From E44-bin32 sp034430595 (GTDB lineage: Bacteria; Chloroflexota; Anaerolineae; Anaerolineales; E44-bin32), in the NCBI GenBank assembly GCA_034430595.1, contig DAOUEL010000037.1, forward strand, positions 1-17,710: 17,710 nt of DNA. The letters are read 5' to 3'. The number at the start of each line of letters is the position of its first letter. The first letter of the stretch is position 1. This document shows positions 12,794 to 17,710 of this stretch, piece by piece. The notes beneath the pieces are model-generated. The model saw only the letters and a program-made list of their open reading frames with translations. It had not been told where the DNA came from and did no database searches. A program made the translations under genes and the position numbers.

Positions 12794-13924
12794 ATGGCTA
12801 AAAAGATCCTTATCGTCGATGACGAACCAAATGTGTTGAAAATGCTCGGCATGACCCTGGAGGCTGCTGGCTATGCAGTTGATGTCGCCCAGGAGGCGGA
12901 GACGGCCAGGGTAAAAATCAACGAAGGGAACCCTGACCTGCTCGTGCTGGACATTATGATGCCAGGGATCAGCGGCATGGAGCTTCTGAAAGGCCTGCGG
13001 GCCAATCCAGAGACCCAGGGTCTTCCCGTCATTCTGCTTAGCGCCTTATCAACTGTGGAAGATAAGATAGGCGGGTTGAACGCGGGTGCGGACGAATACC
13101 TCACCAAACCCATCGACCCGCGCGAGCTCATCGTACGCATCGCCTCGCTCCTGGCGCGCACAGAACGTTTGCGGGACACTGTCGGGAGTAACGCCGGTAA
13201 GATCATTTCCTTCCTCGGCATCAAAGGAGGCGTGGGGACGAGTTTTCTGGCTATAAATGTTGCCGGAGCTCTTGCAACGGGGGGAACAACAGTGATAGCA
13301 GCCGAGCTGCATGCGTCAGCCGGAACCTTTGCGAAGACGGTCGGGATTACCGAGCCGACGGACATCCGGAGCATGCTCATCGGCGATGAAGAGCAAATAT
13401 CCCGGAAATCAATAAGCAAACTGCTTGACAAGCATCCGATCGGGATCCGCTTGTTATGCTACCCTCCGGATGAAGTCGAAATACAGCATCCAGGTGTCGA
13501 GACCATTTCGCGCATCCTGGGAGCACTTGAACAAGAGGCTCAATACATCATCCTCGACCTTGGGCGGACGCTCGATGAGGCAACGCAGGGTGCACTCAAG
13601 GCAAGCGATGCAGTGATCCTGGTGCTCGAACCGACACCCATTTGTCTTGATGCCGGCCTTTATGTTTCTTCGGTCGCGAAGAAATGGGCGTCAGGAGCCT
13701 TGATGATCGGGGCAGTGGTTGTCAACCGCGGCGCGTTGGCCTCTTCGCTCAACCGTGAGGAAATTCAGAAAAACCTGCAACTCCCAGTAATCAGCATGAT
13801 CCCCCAGGCTGGAGATCTGCTCGCTAACGCCTACCTCCGTGGGCATCTACTCATAACAGAACAACCTGATAGCATGGCCTCAGACGCGATAGAGCGCCTT
13901 GCCGCTACCCTGCAAGCGCTCTGA
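12794..13924 (+). CDS. response regulator receiver fused to TadZ/CpaE-like P-loop ATPase
   Basis: The 376-residue fusion starts with a complete CheY-like receiver (1-120): acidic pair Asp9/Asp10, phospho-acceptor Asp53 in LVLDIMMPG, Ser83, and Lys105 in LTKPID. A MinD/ParA-like domain follows (about 135-376) with IISFLGIKGGVGTSFLAINVAGAL. Its P-loop KGGVGTS (144-150) keeps the signature Lys144 but has Thr149 where the canonical GK[ST] lysine would be. QYIILDLGRTLDEAT and DAVILVLEPTPICLDA are the later strands. This architecture belongs to CpaE/TadZ proteins, which localise type IV (Tad) pilus assembly at a cell pole; a receiver at the N-terminus is typical of them. No pilus genes adjoin it, so it may act on a Tad system elsewhere or on another process. 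The kinase is not visible. Confidence 0.88.
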   Translation: MAKKILIVDDEPNVLKMLGMTLEAAGYAVDVAQEAETARVKINEGNPDLLVLDIMMPGISGMELLKGLRANPETQGLPVILLSALSTVEDKIGGLNAGADEYLTKPIDPRELIVRIASLLARTERLRDTVGSNAGKIISFLGIKGGVGTSFLAINVAGALATGGTTVIAAELHASAGTFAKTVGITEPTDIRSMLIGDEEQISRKSISKLLDKHPIGIRLLCYPPDEVEIQHPGVETISRILGALEQEAQYIILDLGRTLDEATQGALKASDAVILVLEPTPICLDAGLYVSSVAKKWASGALMIGAVVVNRGALASSLNREEIQKNLQLPVISMIPQAGDLLANAYLRGHLLITEQPDSMASDAIERLAATLQAL

Positions 13925-14069
13925 TCCCTGCCACACCAACCTGTCGCCGTCAAGGCCGTTTCTCGGCGGATAGTTCCAACCAGCTGGTATAAAAAAGGCG
14001 CCGGGCAAGGAAAATGCCGTTGGCTGGAAGTCCCATGAAATTGGAATAATCAAATCAAACCTCAGCAGG

Positions 14070-14093
14070 TATAATGAAGATATTCACAATATC
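14070..14093 (+). promoter_or_regulatory. predicted bfr promoter -10 with overlapping operator-like dyad
   Basis: TATAAT (14070-14075) is a perfect -10 with no obvious -35, 38 bases before the bfr ATG. Just downstream, around the expected transcription start, is the perfect inverted repeat GATATT-CAC-AATATC (14079-14093). A protein bound there would block transcription. It is not a clear Fur box. The gene's role makes iron- or redox-responsive control plausible, but the regulator is unknown. Confidence 0.45.
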
Positions 14094-14113
14094 GCTTGCA
14101 AGGAGGTCATCGA

Positions 14114-14587
14114 ATGAAGGGGAATGAAAAACTGCTTGGCGTACTCAACGAACTGTTGGCCGATGAACTAACCGCAATCAGCCAATACATGGTCCATTCC
14201 GAAATGTGCGATCAATGGGGTTATGAAGCGCTGCATAAGGCGATCGAAAGCCAGGCCATGGACGAAATGCATCATGCCGAGTGGCTGATCCAGCGCATTC
14301 TCTTCCTCGGAGGCATGCCGGTTGTATCGAAACTACGACCAATGAAGATCGGTACCACCGTCAATGAGATCATCATCGGCGACCAGGAAGCCGAGCTGGA
14401 AGCGGTCAAGGCCTACAATGCTGGCATCGCGCTGGCGAGTGAGGTGGGTGACGAAGCAACCGGTGATCTGTTGGTCACCATCCTCAAGATGGAAGAAGGT
14501 CATGTCGATTGGGCCGAGAAGCAGCGGACCCAGATCGCGCAGATGGGCGTGGAAAACTATCTCTCCAATCAGACCGAAGGCGAGTAA
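14114..14587 (+). CDS. bfr: bacterioferritin
   Basis: The 157-residue protein starts at ATG 14114, with AGGAGG (14101-14106) at 7-base spacing; an upstream in-frame start at 14096 would lie over the ribosome binding site. All bacterioferritin ligands are present at the numbering known from E. coli: Glu18, Tyr25, Glu51, His54, Glu94, Glu127 and His130 of the di-iron ferroxidase centre, and Met52, the haem ligand shared between two subunits. It should form a 24-subunit cytoplasmic shell that oxidises Fe(II) and stores ferric mineral, limiting iron-driven oxidative damage. The length is normal for the family. It stands alone between a predicted promoter and a strong terminator, so it is probably monocistronic. 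No bacterioferritin-associated ferredoxin is seen nearby. Confidence 0.96.
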   Translation: MKGNEKLLGVLNELLADELTAISQYMVHSEMCDQWGYEALHKAIESQAMDEMHHAEWLIQRILFLGGMPVVSKLRPMKIGTTVNEIIIGDQEAELEAVKAYNAGIALASEVGDEATGDLLVTILKMEEGHVDWAEKQRTQIAQMGVENYLSNQTEGE

Positions 14588-14616
14588 AATAAAGGACATC
14601 CTGCAATCCGGGTGAT

Positions 14617-14647
14617 AAAAAGCAGCGCCTTTTCGGCGCTGCTTTTT
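14617..14647 (+). terminator. rho-independent terminator after bfr
   Basis: AAAAAGCAGCGCC (14617-14629) and GGCGCTGCTTTTT (14635-14647) are perfect 13-base inverted arms around TTTTC, giving a GC-rich core and a T run. It lies 29 bases after the bfr stop. The A run on the left arm means it could also work leftwards. Confidence 0.93.
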
Positions 14648-14803
14648 CATTCATCCTGAGCGGATGATTTGAAACCCGGATCAGGCTCACTTCTTCGGAT
14701 TCCGCTCTCCCCCTGTGAACTTTCGATCCGGTTTGTTTGGTGGAATCCATCCCGGGAGGGCCGTTACGAAATAATCTTATATATTGTGAAGACGTAATCC
14801 AGA

Positions 14804-14838
14804 GGGTAAACTCTCAACCTATAAATCAGAGGTTACCC
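14804..14838 (+). promoter_or_regulatory. imperfect inverted repeat upstream of the SGNH-like lipoprotein gene
   Basis: GGGTAAACTCT (14804-14814) and AGAGGTTACCC (14828-14838) are complementary at 10 of 11 positions around a 13-base spacer. The repeat ends 15 bases before the ATG at 14854, which has no visible Shine-Dalgarno. It could be an operator or a leader hairpin affecting translation. Confidence 0.35.
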
Positions 14839-14853
14839 GTCAGATTCCGGCCT

Positions 14854-15873
14854 ATGTCCCGATCAAGCTTGACGCTCTCAACGCTCATCTTCCTGGCTCT
14901 ACAAGCCTGCACACCGGCCGCGTCTCCGTTTCATACACCGGCCAGCGCGGCCGCGACCCCCACACCGCCGGTCGTCCAGAGCTTCAGCCCGGATTCGATC
15001 TCAAACGATGTTGAGTCTCCGTCCTCGAATACCCCGCCTGCTCCTGTTAGCTCGCAACCGACCAGCCCAGACACGGCAATACCCACTGACTTGCCGCTGC
15101 CAGCGGGAACCCCTGTTGGAGCGCTCAGCTACCGCTACTGGCGCTGGTGGCCGATTATCCCCGTTGTGACCGCAACAACCTACCAGATCTACCAGCGCGG
15201 CCTCGAACTCGGCGCTGACCGGCACGCATTCTCGATCATCGGAGACTGCCAGAGCATGCCTCCCGTCTTCGGGGGACGCTACGACCACCCCGGGCGCTAC
15301 CAACTGCCGGGTGGATATGAGTATCTCCAGGATACGATCGATCGATTTGCAGGTTCATTCGACCGCGCCAGCGTCACGGTGCAGAATGGTTTTAGCGTGA
15401 CCGCCGCACTCTCACCACTATGGGCCGATCCTGATATCTGCCAGGCTGGCGAAACGCCGGTGGACTGCGAATTGCGCCTCCACCACCCAATCTTCGTCTT
15501 CATCGCCCTCGGAACGAATTGGACGACTGGTGCGGCTGAGCGCCACAATCAATTCCTGGAGCAGATTATCGACCGGGTCATCGCTGCGGGAGCTGTACCA
15601 ATCCTCTCAACCAAGGGCGATAACGAGGAGGGTGATCACTCCCTCAACCTCGGTATTGCTGAAATCGCGGCTGAGCGTGATCTACCACTTTGGAATTACT
15701 GGCGCGCGATTCAGGAACTACCGAACCATGGATTGGACATCGCCCGCGATGGCAATTACCTGAGCATTGCTGCTTGGGATGTGCGCAGCTTCAGCAGCCT
15801 GCAGGTGCTCGACCTGTTCTGGCGTGCACTCGACCCCGATGGGCAGCCCGACCCCTTACAGCATTCTGACTGA
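14854..15873 (+). CDS. putative lipoprotein with SGNH-hydrolase-like domain, catalytic residues altered
   Basis: The 339-residue protein has a lipoprotein signal (residues 1-19, lipobox LQAC, Cys19), a Pro/Ser/Thr-rich linker (20-88) and a C-terminal domain (about 95-330) paralogous to the domain of the next gene. Shared blocks are the GD motif, a Cys pair (C196, C205 in DICQ..DCELRL), ALGTNW (218-223), VPILSTKGDN and LPLWNYWRAIQELPN. The enzyme blocks are changed. Block I reads GDC (130-132) where the paralogue has GDS, and the block V DGVH of the paralogue is DGNY (299-302). With nucleophile Ser and catalytic His both missing, esterase-type activity is unlikely; a binding role outside the membrane is more plausible. 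The ATG was chosen because it places the signal sequence at the N-terminus, although no ribosome binding site is seen. An uncharacterised family as far as I know. Confidence 0.78.
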   Translation: MSRSSLTLSTLIFLALQACTPAASPFHTPASAAATPTPPVVQSFSPDSISNDVESPSSNTPPAPVSSQPTSPDTAIPTDLPLPAGTPVGALSYRYWRWWPIIPVVTATTYQIYQRGLELGADRHAFSIIGDCQSMPPVFGGRYDHPGRYQLPGGYEYLQDTIDRFAGSFDRASVTVQNGFSVTAALSPLWADPDICQAGETPVDCELRLHHPIFVFIALGTNWTTGAAERHNQFLEQIIDRVIAAGAVPILSTKGDNEEGDHSLNLGIAEIAAERDLPLWNYWRAIQELPNHGLDIARDGNYLSIAAWDVRSFSSLQVLDLFWRALDPDGQPDPLQHSD

Positions 15874-15945
15874 GAGGAGCCACCTGCCCCGCGCACTCGC
15901 TGTGGTAGACTCAGCGCCGCTCGGAGGAATTGTGAGAGACGCGGC

Positions 15946-17400
15946 ATGACCAAGCGCCAGATTCTCGTTTTGATCGTCCTGGTGGCAGCGAATTTGCTGA
16001 TTGGCTACGGCGTATTACAGTTGCTCTCTCAACGAGCAAACCCCTCTCCACCCCCGACGATGGTAGGGACGACTCCGGCAGGCCTGAGCCCCAGTCCATC
16101 CCCCCAGCACGCTACGCCGAGCCTCATCCCTTCTTCCACCCCCCGCCCCGACATCACCTACCAGGTTGAAGCTGGCGACACGCTGTGGGACATCGCCGAG
16201 AAGTTCGGAATCAGCCTGGAAGTGCTCCTGGCAGCCAACCCCAAGTTAAACGCAGCCGCGCTGCTCTATCCAGGAGATGAAATCGTCATCCCCAGTCCGG
16301 ATGTGATTTTTACGGCAGAGGCAACACCCTCCTGGCCGGCGACAGGCCAGGTTCGGCTGGCATACGGCGGCCTGCCGCTGAGGGAACTGCCGAGCGAGGG
16401 GGCGGCAGTGCTCTTCCATCTCTCGGCGCTCACACCCGTGACACTGGTCGGACGCAGCTCGAACTATGCCTGGCTTCAAATTTCCACCCAGTACGGCGAT
16501 CGCGGCTGGGTCCCGGTGGAATCAATCGAAGCCTTCATCGACCTGGACCAGGTACCGGTCCTCACCTCGGTCGTCGTCACACCAGTCCCAACCAGCCAAG
16601 GAGCAGAGTCGACGGCCGCTGCCCCCCAGCAGTACCCGTACTTGAGCGGGCTGAATGAAAGCCTGTTCTCGGTCTTTGAGCTGGGCCAGTCGCTTGGGAA
16701 TCGTCCGGATGTCTTTTCAAAGGTCGGTGACAGCATCACCGTCTCCGGTGTGTTTCTGGTTCCGATCGGCACCGACCGCTACAACCTGGATGAGTACAGC
16801 TACCTGCAGCCAGTGATCGACTATTACAGTGAGACCTACGCACTAACAAACAATTCCTTCGCCAACTTCACCCTGGCCGCCAAGGAAGGCTGGGGCGCCC
16901 GCACAATTCTATCTGACGGGCTGGGAGATGACCGCTACTGCAGCGAATACGAGTCGCCGCTTGAGTGTGAGTACCGGCTGGTCAAACCCTCCCTGGCGTT
17001 AATCATGCTGGGGACGAACGACGTGCCAGGCATTTCGCTCGAGGGCTACGAAGATTCGATGCGCCGCATCATCCAGTACAGCCTCGACCAGGGTATCATC
17101 CCGATCATCAGCACGATCCCGCCGCTGCATCGAGACACTATCAGCTGGAGAGTGGCAGAATTTAACGACTTGATTAAAAGCCTGGCAGATGAATATCAGA
17201 TCCCACTCTGGGATTTCTGGACGGCGATCGTCAATCTGCCGAATCAGGGCATGTGGTACGACGGCGTACATCCTTCGCCAGCTCCGGCCGGCCACAACGC
17301 CGATTTTCAGCCGGATTACCTGATCTACGGCTATACCGTCCGCAACCTCACGGCGCTGCAGGCGCTGGATGCCGTCTGGCGCTACCTCGGCCTGGATTAA
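15946..17400 (+). CDS. exported LysM + SH3-like + SGNH/GDSL hydrolase-like protein
   Basis: The 484-residue protein starts with a signal anchor (5-28) and a Pro/Ser/Thr linker (31-68). A LysM domain follows (about 71-116: YQVEAGDTLWDIAEKFGISLEVLLAANP to YPGDEIVIP), then an SH3b-like segment (about 133-198: LRELPSEG to DRGWVPVESI). After a second linker comes an SGNH-type domain (about 233-484) with Ser263 in VGDSIT, Gly356/Asn358 in MLGTNDVP, and Asp439/His442 in YDGVHPSP, an apparently intact hydrolase set. A Cys pair (C332, C341) is shared with the upstream paralogue. LysM and SH3b parts bind peptidoglycan or other glycans, so the protein probably works at the cell envelope, perhaps as an esterase or deacetylase; the substrate is unknown. 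GGAGG (15923-15927) is 18 bases upstream, further than normal, but no better start is seen. It probably follows the lipoprotein gene in one transcript (72-base gap). Confidence 0.85.
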   Translation: MTKRQILVLIVLVAANLLIGYGVLQLLSQRANPSPPPTMVGTTPAGLSPSPSPQHATPSLIPSSTPRPDITYQVEAGDTLWDIAEKFGISLEVLLAANPKLNAAALLYPGDEIVIPSPDVIFTAEATPSWPATGQVRLAYGGLPLRELPSEGAAVLFHLSALTPVTLVGRSSNYAWLQISTQYGDRGWVPVESIEAFIDLDQVPVLTSVVVTPVPTSQGAESTAAAPQQYPYLSGLNESLFSVFELGQSLGNRPDVFSKVGDSITVSGVFLVPIGTDRYNLDEYSYLQPVIDYYSETYALTNNSFANFTLAAKEGWGARTILSDGLGDDRYCSEYESPLECEYRLVKPSLALIMLGTNDVPGISLEGYEDSMRRIIQYSLDQGIIPIISTIPPLHRDTISWRVAEFNDLIKSLADEYQIPLWDFWTAIVNLPNQGMWYDGVHPSPAPAGHNADFQPDYLIYGYTVRNLTALQALDAVWRYLGLD

Positions 17401-17514
17401 GCCCCGGCTCCTTGAGATCCCACATCAGCTTCTCCCCGGCTCGAAACCGGTTATGGGTGCATTCCCTGCACGGGCGCTTCCCAGAGGAGATCTTTCTGTC
17501 GATTACAAAACAAA

Positions 17515-17534
17515 ATGCGCTCGGACGAGCGCAT
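17515..17534 (-). terminator. leftward rho-independent terminator for the gene entering from the right edge
   Basis: ATGCGCTCG (17515-17523) and CGAGCGCAT (17526-17534) are perfect inverted arms with a tight turn. On the minus strand the hairpin is followed by TTTTGTTTTG, a fair T-rich tract, whereas the plus-strand side has none. It lies 35 bases after the stop at 17570, so it serves the leftward gene. Confidence 0.7.
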
Positions 17535-17569
17535 CTACTATCAGTCAGTTTTCCAGGAATGCTTGATAA

Positions 17570-17710
17570 TTAATTGCGATTGCGTCCCCAGTACGCCCGC
17601 CACCAGCTCAACTCGCCCAGCCAGTAAAGCATCAGCTCAAGCCAGGATACATCCGCGTGCGGTGTATCGAGGAGAGTGTCCAGGTCGTCTGCGAACGTCG
17701 GCAGGTAGAG
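17570..17710 (-). CDS. C-terminal end of an unrecognised gene (partial)
   Basis: A minus-strand frame is open from the right edge to TAA at 17572-17570, giving 46 residues that begin LYLPTFADDLDTLLDT and end WRAYWGRNRN. The segment is rich in Trp and Leu (SWLELMLYWLGELSWWRAYWG) and could be an amphipathic C-terminal helix. I do not recognise the family. The case for a real gene rests on the uninterrupted frame, its protein-like composition and the properly oriented terminator 35 bases downstream. The N-terminus lies outside the window. Confidence 0.6.
   Translation of the reverse strand, partial: LYLPTFADDLDTLLDTPHADVSWLELMLYWLGELSWWRAYWGRNRN

Noticed and set aside
17457..17471. GTGCA-TTCCC-TGCAC hairpin as a terminator for the LysM/SGNH gene
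   Set aside because: The stem is only five base pairs and has no T run after it.
17253..17573. 106-codon plus-strand open frame overlapping the end of the LysM/SGNH gene
   Set aside because: It is an out-of-frame reading of a well-supported gene and its downstream spacer, with no domain signature.

Overview
The window is about 17.7 kb of chromosomal-type bacterial DNA, moderately GC-rich by eye. It contains no tRNA, rRNA, insertion sequence, phage gene or CRISPR array that I can see. The gene mix fits an anaerobic or metabolically versatile bacterium: ferredoxin-fused MinD-type ATPases, NifX-like proteins, CooT, a CCG-domain iron-sulfur protein and XdhC. The secreted proteins (Pro/Ser/Thr-rich linkers, LysM + SH3-like + SGNH, a C-terminal GRPLWAG motif) remind me of Chloroflexota, class Anaerolineae. 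That assignment is an inference from style, not a database result.

Layout. (1) 1-947, minus strand: 5' part of a GlpC-like iron-sulfur protein that runs off the left edge. (2) 1291-3708, plus strand: an XdhC molybdoenzyme maturation factor, a duplicated four-helix haem-type membrane protein (DUF4405-like) and an anchored extracytoplasmic protein, closed by a strong hairpin terminator. (3) 3859-8704, minus strand: a compact nine-gene unit. In transcription order it is PadR-type regulator, zinc ribbon protein, NifX-like A, MinD-ferredoxin ATPase A, MinD-ferredoxin ATPase B, NifX-like B, CooT, a His-rich helical small protein and a radical SAM enzyme. Most junctions are 4-base ATGA overlaps or gaps below 110 bases. 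(4) 8891-12485, minus strand: a two-gene heterodimeric ABC exporter with one degenerate ATP site. (5) 12794-17400, plus strand: a receiver + TadZ/CpaE-like ATPase fusion, bacterioferritin, and two paralogous exported SGNH-type proteins, the first of which looks catalytically dead. (6) 17570-17710, minus strand: the C-terminal end of an unrecognised gene with its own terminator.

How the genes may work together. The nine-gene unit is the most interesting part. It combines two nucleotide-driven Fe-S ATPases, two small FeMo-cofactor-carrier-like proteins, a nickel-binding CooT, a His-rich partner and a radical SAM enzyme under a PadR regulator. No nitrogenase, CODH or hydrogenase structural gene is present in the window. 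I read the unit as an uncharacterised metallocluster (probably Fe-S and/or nickel) assembly or delivery system whose client lies elsewhere. Its regulator also sits directly downstream of an LmrCD-like exporter, so what it controls is open.

Regulatory signals worth noting are a TTGACA/TACTTT promoter over the padR start with a dyad inside it, nested inverted repeats over the exporter promoter with a near-leaderless GTG start, and a perfect 15-base dyad at the expected start of transcription of the bacterioferritin gene.
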